Assembly: GCA_002503885.1 (NCBI GenBank)
Contig: DASQ01000089.1
Coordinates: 27,936-58,680, forward strand
Reading direction: 5' to 3'
From: Methanoculleus marisnigri
Lineage (GTDB): Archaea > Halobacteriota > Methanomicrobia > Methanomicrobiales > Methanoculleaceae
Length of the DNA: 30,745 bases
Shown: positions 15,664-24,626 of the stretch, piece by piece
Position numbering within the stretch: position 1 is the first letter of the stretch
Layout of the letters: each line of letters begins with the position of its first letter
Program-made: the position numbers and the translations under genes
Notes under the pieces: generated by a model
The model's input: only the letters and a program-made list of their open reading frames with translations
Databases searched by the model: none
Told to the model about the DNA's origin: nothing

Positions 15664-16241
15664 CCCTCCTCCTCGGCGTGCCCCTCTCCCTCCAACCCCG
15701 GGCCGGGGGCGGCGATCACCCGGAGAGCGGCGTAGAGTATGGTTGCGACCAGCACGCACTCGAGGTAGAACCCGAAAACCCCGAAGGCGGAGAAGAGCAG
15801 GTTATACGCGGGCGTGCCCGCGGCGAACGGGAGGGCGCTCATGATGCCGTCGAAGAGCCACCCGAATACCGGCACCCTGTCCGCGATGAGCGGGGCGGGC
15901 CCGCCCGGCCACCCGTCCGGGTTTATCAGGAGGGCGAAGACGAACGGAACCGAGGCTGCAACGGCGACGAGCATCGCCTGCCGCTCTCTCCGGACCGGGA
16001 CGGCGCCCGCGATGAGCGGGAGCGGTGTCGCGGCTCCCGCGACCGCAAGGGTGACGATCGTGAGGACGAAGACGGGGAGGACGGACTGCAACACCGATCC
16101 CGGGGTCCCGGCGATGTCGACGAAGAACGCCCAGGCTGCACACGCACCGACCGCAACGAGCGGCGGGATCAGCAGCCGGAGCCGGCTCCGGGGGCTAATT
16201 CTGCCCGGTTGGCCGGGAATGGGGATGACTCTGCCTGACAT
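15660..16241 (-). CDS. Membrane protein of unknown function (first of a pair)
   Basis: This 193-residue protein has a basic N-terminus (PGRISPRSRLR) followed by about five transmembrane helices, including 'LLIPPLVAVGACAAWAFFV', 'VLPVFVLTIVTLAVAGAATP', 'MLVAVAASVPFVFALLI' and 'FSAFGVFGFYLECVLVATILYAAL', and an acidic tail ending EGEGHAEEEG. Its stop overlaps the start of the next membrane-protein gene by 4 bp. No family is recognised. It diverges from the marR-like gene across a 230-bp gap. A TATA-like sequence on the minus strand (GTTTATAG, about 16325-16335) would give a leader of roughly 60-70 bases. Confidence 0.75.
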   Translation of the reverse strand: MSGRVIPIPGQPGRISPRSRLRLLIPPLVAVGACAAWAFFVDIAGTPGSVLQSVLPVFVLTIVTLAVAGAATPLPLIAGAVPVRRERQAMLVAVAASVPFVFALLINPDGWPGGPAPLIADRVPVFGWLFDGIMSALPFAAGTPAYNLLFSAFGVFGFYLECVLVATILYAALRVIAAPGPGLEGEGHAEEEG

Positions 16242-16430
16242 ATCTGCACCATACCGGGATGTGAACCGGGGATGGGCTCCGCGGTTCGGCTGTCGGGTTA
16301 CTCTGCGACAAAAGTCAACGTCCTTCTATAAACGATTTCTGTCACGATCGTCTACACGTCGGGGCGGTATAATCTGTTTTCTGGCGGTTCTCCCGGAACC
16401 GGTCTTCGGGCGAGACCAGCCCCATCACAA

Positions 16431-16454
16431 CCTTTATAGTTAGGGGCAACCTAA
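16431..16454 (+). promoter_or_regulatory. marR-like gene promoter and operator
   Basis: The TATA-like CCTTTATAGT (16431-16440) is followed at once by TTAGG-GGCAA-CCTAA (16440-16454), a perfect 5-bp inverted repeat placed between the TATA box and the expected transcription start near 16460. This is a classic position for autorepression. The half-site GTTAGG recurs before the lon gene. The TTAGG...CCTAA arms also resemble metal-repressor (DtxR-type) boxes, so another regulator cannot be excluded. Confidence 0.5.
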
Positions 16455-16471
16455 TTAACCAGGTATCAACT

Positions 16472-16891
16472 ATGCCGGCGAGAGAGGAGCATCTGTTCGA
16501 GGTATTTGATCGCCTGATCGCCATCAAAAACGAATGCTCCTCTGCGATCTTCTCCGAATGCGGGCTTGCCGATATGACGGTGAAGCAGATCGCCTATCTG
16601 AAGGCCATCGACGAGCACGGAGACGTGACATTCAGCAGACTCGCTGCGATTACCCGGAACTCAAAACCCACCGTCACGGAGATGATCAACCGATTCGTCC
16701 GGATGGAGTGTGCGTACCGGCAGAAGTCCCCCGATGACGGGAGGATCGTGTACATCCGCCTGACCGAAAAAGGGCGGATGATGGTGAACGCCGAGCAGAA
16801 TGCTCTGAACCGGATGATCGAGAAGATGGTACGGGCGCTCGATGAAAAAGAAGTGGATCTCTTGATTGAGATCTTAAAGAAAGTCGGATGA
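16472..16891 (+). CDS. MarR-family transcriptional regulator
   Basis: This 139-residue protein has the MarR winged-helix layout: an N-terminal dimerisation helix (LFEVFDRLIAIKNECSSAIF), the winged-helix core 'MTVKQIAYLKAIDEHGDVTFSRLAAITRNSKPTVTEMINRFV', the wing 'KSPDDGRIVYIRLTEKGR', and C-terminal helices that complete the dimer. It should bind palindromic DNA and respond to a ligand, redox state or metal; the sensed signal is not visible. Two cysteines near the first helix (Cys of 'NECSS' and 'SECG') might allow redox sensing. The gene is followed by a T-run and then lon, with similar half-sites upstream of both. Confidence 0.9.
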   Translation: MPAREEHLFEVFDRLIAIKNECSSAIFSECGLADMTVKQIAYLKAIDEHGDVTFSRLAAITRNSKPTVTEMINRFVRMECAYRQKSPDDGRIVYIRLTEKGRMMVNAEQNALNRMIEKMVRALDEKEVDLLIEILKKVG

Positions 16892-16898
16892 TTTTTTT
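16892..16898 (+). terminator. Oligo-T terminator after the marR-like gene
   Basis: Seven T residues follow directly after the stop codon. Together with the half-site found downstream, this suggests lon is transcribed at least partly from its own promoter. Confidence 0.45.
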
Positions 16899-16911
16899 GG
16901 CCGGCATTAAC

Positions 16912-16931
16912 GTTAGGTAAACTCGAACTAA
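16912..16931 (+). promoter_or_regulatory. Candidate MarR half-sites before lon
   Basis: GTTAGG (16912-16917) matches the half-site before the marR-like gene, and an imperfect inverted partner CTAA lies at 16928-16931. It is 16-35 bp before the lon start. No good TATA box is seen in this 55-bp gap, so it may act on a weak promoter. Confidence 0.35.
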
Positions 16932-16946
16932 ATGATTGGAGTCACC

Positions 16947-19334
<2,388 letters not shown>

Positions 19335-19372
19335 ACACTGACCGGTCCACGCCCGGTCCGGGATCATCCGCG

Positions 19373-19387
19373 GGGGAGCACCTCCCC
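19373..19387. terminator. Hairpin between convergent genes
   Basis: GGGGAG (19373-19378) and CTCCCC (19382-19387) form a 6-bp GC-rich stem with a CAC loop, in the 70-bp gap between the convergent lon and XRE-regulator genes. No T-run follows, so terminator function is only suggested by position. Confidence 0.3.
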
Positions 19388-19404
19388 AAGGCGGCCCCGG
19401 CCCC

Positions 19405-19890
19405 CTAAACCCTCTTTGCTATCGTCTCGATCGCCTCGATCAGCGTCTGCTGCTGCGGCTTGATGATCGCGACCGGACAGTCAACGATCTTCTCCACGAT
19501 CGGCGCGAGGATGGGGGCGCAGACGATCCCGAGCGCCCCCTCCTTGTCGGCCCGCGCCGCTGCGGTGATGCACTCGTCGAGGGAGTCCGCCGGGTAGCCC
19601 CGGATCCGGTAACTCCGGTCGCCGATGGGAAGGTCGCGGTTATCCAGGTCGTCGAGCAGGAACCGCGCCGCGATCACCGCGATGAAACTCTTCTCCCGGG
19701 GCTCGAGGACGTTGACGATCCGCCGGACGGTCGAGAGGCGCGGGTCCGCCCTGCCCGACGTGAGTTTGTAGAGGGTGGCGGGCGGGATCCCCGCCCGTTC
19801 CGCGAGGTCGCGGATGCTCATATCCTGCCGGGCGAGTTCCTCCTGGAGCGCCACGGCAAAGTCGGCTTCAAAGATCTTTCGCGAGAGCAT
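19405..19890 (-). CDS. XRE-family transcriptional regulator next to the coenzyme M operon
   Basis: This 161-residue regulator has an N-terminal helix-turn-helix (about residues 15-65, 'ALQEELARQDMSIRDLAERAGIPPATLYKLTSGRADP') and a C-terminal domain of about 90 residues containing 'GIVCAPILAPIVEKIVDCPVAIIKPQQQTLIEAIETI', whose two cysteines and glycines suggest a ligand-, metal- or sulfur-sensing role. ATG 19890 is chosen over an upstream start at 19962 because the promoter and palindrome lie between them. It diverges from the coenzyme M operon with 103 bp between start codons, the standard arrangement for a local regulator. That it controls the operon is inferred from this position. Confidence 0.85.
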   Translation of the reverse strand: MLSRKIFEADFAVALQEELARQDMSIRDLAERAGIPPATLYKLTSGRADPRLSTVRRIVNVLEPREKSFIAVIAARFLLDDLDNRDLPIGDRSYRIRGYPADSLDECITAAARADKEGALGIVCAPILAPIVEKIVDCPVAIIKPQQQTLIEAIETIAKRV

Positions 19891-19894
19891 TGTT

Positions 19895-19921
19895 CTACTA
19901 TAGTAGTATCTATGGGATAAT
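19895..19921 (-). promoter_or_regulatory. XRE-gene promoter with perfect palindrome
   Basis: The 12-bp palindrome CTACTATAGTAG (19895-19906) lies 5 bp before the regulator ATG. A TATA-like CATTATCC on the minus strand (about 19913-19921) is 25-30 bp before that ATG. The palindrome thus covers the expected transcription start and is a good candidate autorepressor site. It is about 90 bp from the start of the divergent operon, so it could influence that promoter as well. Confidence 0.5.
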
Positions 19922-19962
19922 GTTTTTCCTGCTCTGGTTAAGAGTTCCGCTATGGAGAACAA

Positions 19963-19972
19963 CCCTTATCTT
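19963..19972 (+). promoter_or_regulatory. TATA box of the coenzyme M operon
   Basis: CCCTTATCTT is centred 27 bp before the ATG at 19994, implying a leaderless transcript for the six-gene operon. It is the only TATA-like sequence at a suitable distance. Confidence 0.5.
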
Positions 19973-19993
19973 CCTGCATGACAACCCTCCCGC

Positions 19994-20773
19994 ATGGACC
20001 CCTCACCCATCCGCGAGATCACGATCCTCCCCGGCCGGAACCGGCATGGCGAACCGGAGCGGTTCGACGCGATCGCCATCCGCCCGGGCGACACGATATC
20101 CATCGTCGGCCCCACCGGTTCGGGGAAGAGCGCCCTCATCAACGACATCGAGGTCTTCGCCCGTAACGACACCGCCACGGGGCGCACCGTCCTCGTCAAC
20201 GGCGCCTACCCTCCCGAAGAGTTCGTCCGCGACCCGGCGCACAAGCCCGTCGCCCTGATCACCCAGAACACCCGGTGCCTCGCCGACCTTGCGGTCGAGG
20301 AGTTCCTCGCGATGCATGTCCGGTCCCGCAGGATCGCCGACGACGGGATTGTCGAGAGGACGATCGCCCTTGCAAACGAGTTCACGGGCGAGGAGATCCG
20401 ATCCGGCGCCCGGATGACCGCGCTCTCCGGGGGGCAGACCCGGTCGCTCCTGGTGGCGGACGCCGTCCTCATCGCGGCTGCGCCGGTCCTCCTCCTCGAC
20501 GAGGTGGAGAACGCCGGGATCTTCAAGGAGCGGGTGATCGAGGTGCTCCGGGCCGGTGGGAAGGCGGTCGTCTTCGTCACGCACGATCCTCTGGTCTCCC
20601 TCCTCTCCGCCCGACGGATCGTCATGCGGGACGGGGCGGTCGAACGGGTGATCGAGCCTCTCGACCGCGAGAACGAGGCGCTCCGGGAGGCCCTCCGTCT
20701 TGATGAGATCCTCCGCCGGATGCGGGAGCGGATCCGGGCGGGCGACCTGATCACGGGACCGGTCGGGGCATGA
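19994..20773 (+). CDS. ABC-type ATPase, first gene of the coenzyme M operon
   Basis: This 259-residue ATPase has Walker A 'IVGPTGSGKSAL', an ABC signature 'ALSGGQTRSLLVADAVL', Walker B 'VLLLDEVENAGI' and H-loop 'VFVTHD'. Its closest look is to stand-alone ABC ATPases: no transmembrane partner gene is nearby, the D-loop differs from the usual SALD, and a charged C-terminal tail (RENEALREALRLDEILRRMRERI) follows the core. It overlaps the next gene, a GTPase, by 4 bp. A transport role is unlikely without a permease; an ATP-driven assembly, activation or repair role for a metalloenzyme of the pathway is more likely, by analogy with soluble ABC proteins of Fe-S assembly and the A2 component of methyl-coenzyme M reductase activation. 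This is inference. Confidence 0.82.
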   Translation: MDPSPIREITILPGRNRHGEPERFDAIAIRPGDTISIVGPTGSGKSALINDIEVFARNDTATGRTVLVNGAYPPEEFVRDPAHKPVALITQNTRCLADLAVEEFLAMHVRSRRIADDGIVERTIALANEFTGEEIRSGARMTALSGGQTRSLLVADAVLIAAAPVLLLDEVENAGIFKERVIEVLRAGGKAVVFVTHDPLVSLLSARRIVMRDGAVERVIEPLDRENEALREALRLDEILRRMRERIRAGDLITGPVGA

Positions 20774-21477
20774 GGCTCGCCGTCGTCGCCGGTCCGCCGT
20801 CGGCCGGGAAGACTGCGGTCGTGCGGCAGACCATCCGCTCTCTTCTGGACCGGTACCGGATCGCTTACGTGAAGATCGACGTCGTCCGGGCGTTCGAGGA
20901 CGAGGAACTCGCGGCCGAGTTCGGGATACCGGCACGCAAGGTCTGCTCCGGCGACCTCTGCCCGGACCACGCCGGGGTGATGGTGATGCGGGACGCCATC
21001 GCCTGGGCCGAAGAAGAGGGAACCGACCTCCTCCTGGTCGAGAGCGCCGGGCTCTGCCTGCGCTGCTCTCCCTACACGACGCAGGCGCTCGGGATTGTCG
21101 TCCTCTCCGCAGTCTCCGGCACGAACACGCCCCTGAAGATGGCCGCGATGCTTGCGCTCGCCGACATCGCGGTCGTGACCCGGATCGACCTGGTCTCCCA
21201 GGCCGAGAAGGAGGTCTTCCGGGAGCGGATCCGGGAGGTGAACCCGGACCTCGATATCGTGGAGACGAACGCCGTCCAGGGGACCGGGATGCGCTACCTC
21301 CTCCGGGCGATCGAAGACTGCCCGCCGATAACCGATCCCGATACAATCGTCCTCCGGGGTGCGCCGCCGCTCGGGGTCTGCACCGTCTGCATCGGGAAGA
21401 CGGAGATCGGGTGGCAGAACCACTTCGGGGTCGTCCGGAGGCTCGAGGGTGCCGACTACCTCTTCCGGGGGGACTGA
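20770..21477 (+). CDS. UreG/HypB-like GTPase, cysteine-rich
   Basis: This 235-residue G3E-type GTPase begins 'MRLAVVAGPPSAGKTAVV' (P-loop, residues 8-15) and has a base-recognition motif 'VVTRIDLVSQ' (N/TKxD-like), then 'ETNAVQGTGMRYLLRAIE' as in UreG and HypB. It carries several cysteine pairs that could bind metal: 'KVCSGDLCPDH', 'GLCLRCSP' and a C-terminal 'GVCTVCIGK'. UreG and HypB deliver nickel to urease and hydrogenase, and CobW relatives handle cobalt or zinc, so a metal-chaperone role is plausible. It sits between an ABC-type ATPase and an Fe-S protein in the coenzyme M operon, suggesting it helps build or load a metal centre for that pathway. The target is not known. Confidence 0.85.
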   Translation: MRLAVVAGPPSAGKTAVVRQTIRSLLDRYRIAYVKIDVVRAFEDEELAAEFGIPARKVCSGDLCPDHAGVMVMRDAIAWAEEEGTDLLLVESAGLCLRCSPYTTQALGIVVLSAVSGTNTPLKMAAMLALADIAVVTRIDLVSQAEKEVFRERIREVNPDLDIVETNAVQGTGMRYLLRAIEDCPPITDPDTIVLRGAPPLGVCTVCIGKTEIGWQNHFGVVRRLEGADYLFRGD

Positions 21478-21481
21478 CCCG

Positions 21482-22099
21482 GTGGCGTGGCAACCGCCCG
21501 GGAAAGACTGCGGGGCCTGCGGCGCTCCGACCTGCGAGGCGTTCCTCGAACGGGTCCGGCGGGAGGAGAAGGCTCTCCCGGACTGCATCTTCTACCCCAC
21601 CGGAACCGCACCTTCCCGGTTCGAGGGCGAGGCCCAACACTCTGGCCGGGACATCCTCGGCGGCGAGTACGACTTCATCCTCGATCCCCTGCCCGGGGAG
21701 GTCTCGGCCCGAAAGATCATCCTCCCCTTCCGCCCGGACCTCGTGGAGAAGTGGGGGATTGCGGCCGGGGATATCGTCGTCGGGAGGCCGGCCGGCGCGG
21801 GGTGTCCGGTTCAGCACGTCCTCTCGGTCCTCCGTGCAAGCCCGGCAAGCGGCCTCCTCACCTGCCTGGTCGTCGGCCCGCGGGCCTCGCGGGGCGGAGA
21901 ATTTAAGGACGTTGAAGCCTACCACATCGTCGGTTTCGAGGGGATTGCCCGGACGGTGCGGCGCGAACCGGTATTCGGGATGCGGCAGCGGTTCCTGCCC
22001 GGCTACTGCATGATGAACCTTACGCACACGGGTGTCGTAAATATGATTCTCGCACAGTCCGGCGGTCTCCATGTGCGGGTGGAGGATATCAGGTTATGA
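21482..22099 (+). CDS. 4Fe-4S cluster-binding protein (PF04060-like)
   Basis: This 205-residue protein has an N-terminal Fe-S domain with cysteines C10, C13, C18 and C35 ('GKDCGACGAPTCEAF', then 'LPDCIFYP'), the CX2CX4CX16C spacing of the PF04060 domain found in RnfB, CdhE-type and corrinoid-protein activators. The remaining 165 residues ('LPFRPDLVEKWGIAAGDIVVGRPAGAGCPVQHVL', 'CLVVGPRASRG') belong to no family I recognise; they contain further cysteines. GTG 21482 is chosen because it lies 4 bp after the GTPase stop and yields the full Fe-S domain; no upstream ATG is in a sensible place. Likely role: electron delivery or cluster donation to the COG1900 enzyme encoded next. Its stop overlaps that gene by 4 bp. 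Confidence 0.82.
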   Translation: MAWQPPGKDCGACGAPTCEAFLERVRREEKALPDCIFYPTGTAPSRFEGEAQHSGRDILGGEYDFILDPLPGEVSARKIILPFRPDLVEKWGIAAGDIVVGRPAGAGCPVQHVLSVLRASPASGLLTCLVVGPRASRGGEFKDVEAYHIVGFEGIARTVRREPVFGMRQRFLPGYCMMNLTHTGVVNMILAQSGGLHVRVEDIRL

Positions 22100-23337
22100 A
22101 GACAATGGCAGAGATCGATGAGAAGATCCGGAACGGTTCCGCGGTCGTCTACACCGCCGCGGAGTTCAAGCGCCTCGTCCGCGAGGGTGCGGAGATCACG
22201 GCCGCGGATGTGGACGTGGTCACCACCGGGACCTCGGGTGTGATGTCGGGGACCGCGGCGATCCTCTCGGTGCCGGTCGCAGAGCCGGGGACGTTCGAGC
22301 GGGCGGAGCGGGCCTGGCTGAATGGGGTCCCCTGCATGCCCGGCCCCTGCCCGAACGAGCGTCTCGGCCTCCTCGACCTGATCGTCTCGGGGACTGCCCA
22401 CGCCGGCGCCGGGTACGGGGGCGGCCACCTCTTCCGCGAGATCGTCGAGGGGCGCAAGATCGAGGTGGTGGTGGAGGCCGCCGACCGGTCGATCGAAGCG
22501 AAGGTGACCATCGACGACTTTTCCTACGCCCGGATCTTTACCACCCGGAGCGCTTACAAGAACTATACCGCCTACGTCAACACCAAACCGACCCGGGTGA
22601 AGACGATCTTCTCGGTCACAGGGCTCGAGGGCCCCTGCCGGGAGGTCTCGGTCAGCGGGTGCGGCGAGATCAATCCCCTCCAGAACGACCCCGCAAGGCT
22701 CGCGATCCGGGACGGGACGCCGGTCCTCCTGAATGGCTCGGTCGGGATCGTGACCGGGGAAGGGACCCGGAGCACCCCCGAGAGGCCCAACCTCACGCTC
22801 ATCGCCGATATGGCCGGGATGCAGCCCCGCTATATGGGGGGCTTTAAGACCTCTGCCGGGCCCGAGTGCATCACGAGCCTCGGCGTCGCGATCCCGGTCC
22901 TCGACGACCGGCAGGTCGCGGCCCTCCGCATCCTCGATGAGAGCATCGCCCTCCCGGTGGCCGACATCAACACCCGCACCGTTCTCGGGGAAGGGACCTA
23001 CGCCGACGTCTGGCAGCAGCCCGACCGGGAGGTGACCTACCATCCCGAGTGGTGCGAGGAGTGCTCGGCCTGTGTTGCAGCCATGGTCTGCCCGACGGGC
23101 GCGTTTGCCCGCGAGACCGGGATCGACCGCGACCGCTGCCTCGCCTGCACCGCCTGTCTTGCCGCCTGCCAAAACAACGCCCTCGAGGCCGGCGAGGGCG
23201 CGATCCGCGTCCGGGGGCGGAGGGTTCCGATCACGCTCCGCCAGTCGGGCCGGACGCTCGCCGAGGATCTCTGCCGGGACTTAAAAGAGCGGATCCTTGA
23301 TTCCCGGTTCACCTTCACCGGGAGTGGGATGCGATGA
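22096..23337 (+). CDS. Methanogenesis marker 16 / COG1900 protein with ferredoxin domain, candidate final coenzyme M enzyme
   Basis: This 413-residue protein has a COG1900 (DUF39) domain over about residues 1-325, with conserved-looking cysteines in 'GVPCMPGPCPNERLG' and 'VSVSGCGEINPLQND', and two 4Fe-4S motifs near the C-terminus ('CEECSACVAAMVCPTGAF' with an unusual 5-residue spacer, and 'CLACTACLAACQNNAL'). COG1900 proteins in Methanosarcina make homocysteine from aspartate semialdehyde and sulfide, replacing an aldehyde by a thiol. The last coenzyme M step is chemically parallel (sulfoacetaldehyde to mercaptoethanesulfonate). I recall a report assigning this step to an MJ1681-type member, named ComF; this needs checking. 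Its place before cysteate synthase and ComDE supports that role here. It overlaps both neighbours by 4 bp. Confidence 0.88.
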   Translation: MKTMAEIDEKIRNGSAVVYTAAEFKRLVREGAEITAADVDVVTTGTSGVMSGTAAILSVPVAEPGTFERAERAWLNGVPCMPGPCPNERLGLLDLIVSGTAHAGAGYGGGHLFREIVEGRKIEVVVEAADRSIEAKVTIDDFSYARIFTTRSAYKNYTAYVNTKPTRVKTIFSVTGLEGPCREVSVSGCGEINPLQNDPARLAIRDGTPVLLNGSVGIVTGEGTRSTPERPNLTLIADMAGMQPRYMGGFKTSAGPECITSLGVAIPVLDDRQVAALRILDESIALPVADINTRTVLGEGTYADVWQQPDREVTYHPEWCEECSACVAAMVCPTGAFARETGIDRDRCLACTACLAACQNNALEAGEGAIRVRGRRVPITLRQSGRTLAEDLCRDLKERILDSRFTFTGSGMR

Positions 23338-24626
23338 AGGAGAAGTACCTCCTCCGGTGTCCGGGGTGCGGCCGGTCCTTCCCGGACCATTACACCCTCG
23401 ACTGCCCGTCGGGGTGCGACGCCCTCCTCCGGACCGTTTATGCCGGGCGCCGCCTCACCCCCCGGAACCTCCCGGGAATCTTCCGCTACAAGGGCTGGCT
23501 CCCGGTCGAGGGCCACCTTCCCCTCGATGCCGGCCCGGCCTCCTACGAGAGCCAGGGTCTCGCCCGGGAGCTCGGTCTCTCAAACCTCACCATCACCTTC
23601 TCGGGCTACTGGCCCGAGCGGGGCGGGGGGATGGAGACCTGCTCCTTCAAGGAGCTCGAGGCGCAGCCGACGGTCCTCCGGCTCAGGGAGAAGGGGGGCG
23701 GGGTCCTCCAGGTCTCCTCGGCGGGGAACACCGGCCGGGCGTTCTGCCAGGTCTCGGGCCTGACCGGGGCCCCGGTTGTGGTGGTGGTCCCGACCCCCGC
23801 CGCCGGCCGGCTCTGGACGACGGTCCCGGCGGCAAACGTCTGCCTCATCACGGTTGACGGGGACTACTCCGACTCGATCGCGTTCGGGCGGGAGGTCTGC
23901 ACGCTCCCGGGGATCGTCCCCGAGGGCGGGGCGAAGAACGTCGCCCGCCGGGACGGGATGGGGGCGGTGATGCTTGATGCGACGCTTGCCGCCGGCCGGC
24001 TCCCCGACTGCTACTTCCAGGCGGTAGGGAGCGGAACCGGGGGGATCGCCGCGTGGGAGGCTGCCGAGCGGCTGGTCGCCGACGGGCGGTTCGGCCCCCG
24101 CCTCCCGGAACTCCACCTCTCCCAGAACCTCCCCTTCGTCCCGATGATCCGGGCCTGGGAGGCGGGGAGGGGGGAGATTGTCCCGGCGGAGGATATGCCC
24201 GACGACGAAGCCTCGATCGCCCGGGTCTACGCCGACGTCCTGACGAACCGCCACCCACCCTGGGGGATCCGGGGCGGGGTCCGGGACGCCCTAGCGGCCT
24301 CGGGCGGGAGGATGTACGCGGTCTCAAACGAGGATGCCCGGAGCGCCGGGAGGCTCTTTGCGGCTGCAGAGGAGATCGACCTCGACCCGGCCGCCGCCGT
24401 CGCCGTCGCGTCGCTCGCCCGGGCGGTGGAGAAAGGGTTCATCGGCCCGGAGAAGCGCATACTCCTGAACGTGACCGGCGGGGGCTACGAGCGTGCGGCC
24501 GAGGACCTCGACCGCTACCCGGTCGAACCCTTCATCCGCGTAGCGGCCGGGGCGGTCTTCGAGGGGGAGGTCCGGGACGCTGTCGCGGCCTGGCTCGCGG
24601 AGCAGGAGGTGGCCGCCCGTGCGTGA
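23334..24626 (+). CDS. Cysteate synthase
   Basis: This 430-residue PLP enzyme resembles threonine synthase but matches the cysteate synthases of Methanosarcina and Methanomicrobiales, which replace the phosphate of O-phosphoserine by sulfite to give L-cysteate, the first step of this coenzyme M route. The N-terminus carries a four-cysteine zinc-ribbon-like segment ('RCPGCGRSF...DCPSGC', residues 9-28). The PLP lysine is K106 in 'METCSFKELEA', followed by 'VSSAGNTGRAF' and the phosphate loop 'GSGTGGIAAW'. The start overlaps the marker-16 stop, and the end overlaps comDE by 8 bp. The neighbouring comDE gene strongly favours cysteate synthase over threonine synthase. An aminotransferase for cysteate to sulfopyruvate is not in the window. 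Confidence 0.92.
   Translation: MKEKYLLRCPGCGRSFPDHYTLDCPSGCDALLRTVYAGRRLTPRNLPGIFRYKGWLPVEGHLPLDAGPASYESQGLARELGLSNLTITFSGYWPERGGGMETCSFKELEAQPTVLRLREKGGGVLQVSSAGNTGRAFCQVSGLTGAPVVVVVPTPAAGRLWTTVPAANVCLITVDGDYSDSIAFGREVCTLPGIVPEGGAKNVARRDGMGAVMLDATLAAGRLPDCYFQAVGSGTGGIAAWEAAERLVADGRFGPRLPELHLSQNLPFVPMIRAWEAGRGEIVPAEDMPDDEASIARVYADVLTNRHPPWGIRGGVRDALAASGGRMYAVSNEDARSAGRLFAAAEEIDLDPAAAVAVASLARAVEKGFIGPEKRILLNVTGGGYERAAEDLDRYPVEPFIRVAAGAVFEGEVRDAVAAWLAEQEVAARA

Noticed and set aside
16440..16454. DtxR/IdeR iron box before the marR-like gene
   Set aside because: Only the TTAGG/CCTAA arms match; the centre differs and no iron genes are nearby, so autoregulation by the MarR-like protein is the simpler reading.
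20003..22072. Long minus-strand open frame (689 codons) opposite the ATPase, GTPase and Fe-S genes
   Set aside because: Arg/Pro/Gly-rich translation with no motifs; it is the GC-rich shadow of three well-supported plus-strand genes.
23334..24626. Threonine synthase as identity of the cysteate synthase gene
   Set aside because: The families are related, but the operon partners (fused ComDE, marker 16) strongly indicate cysteate synthase.
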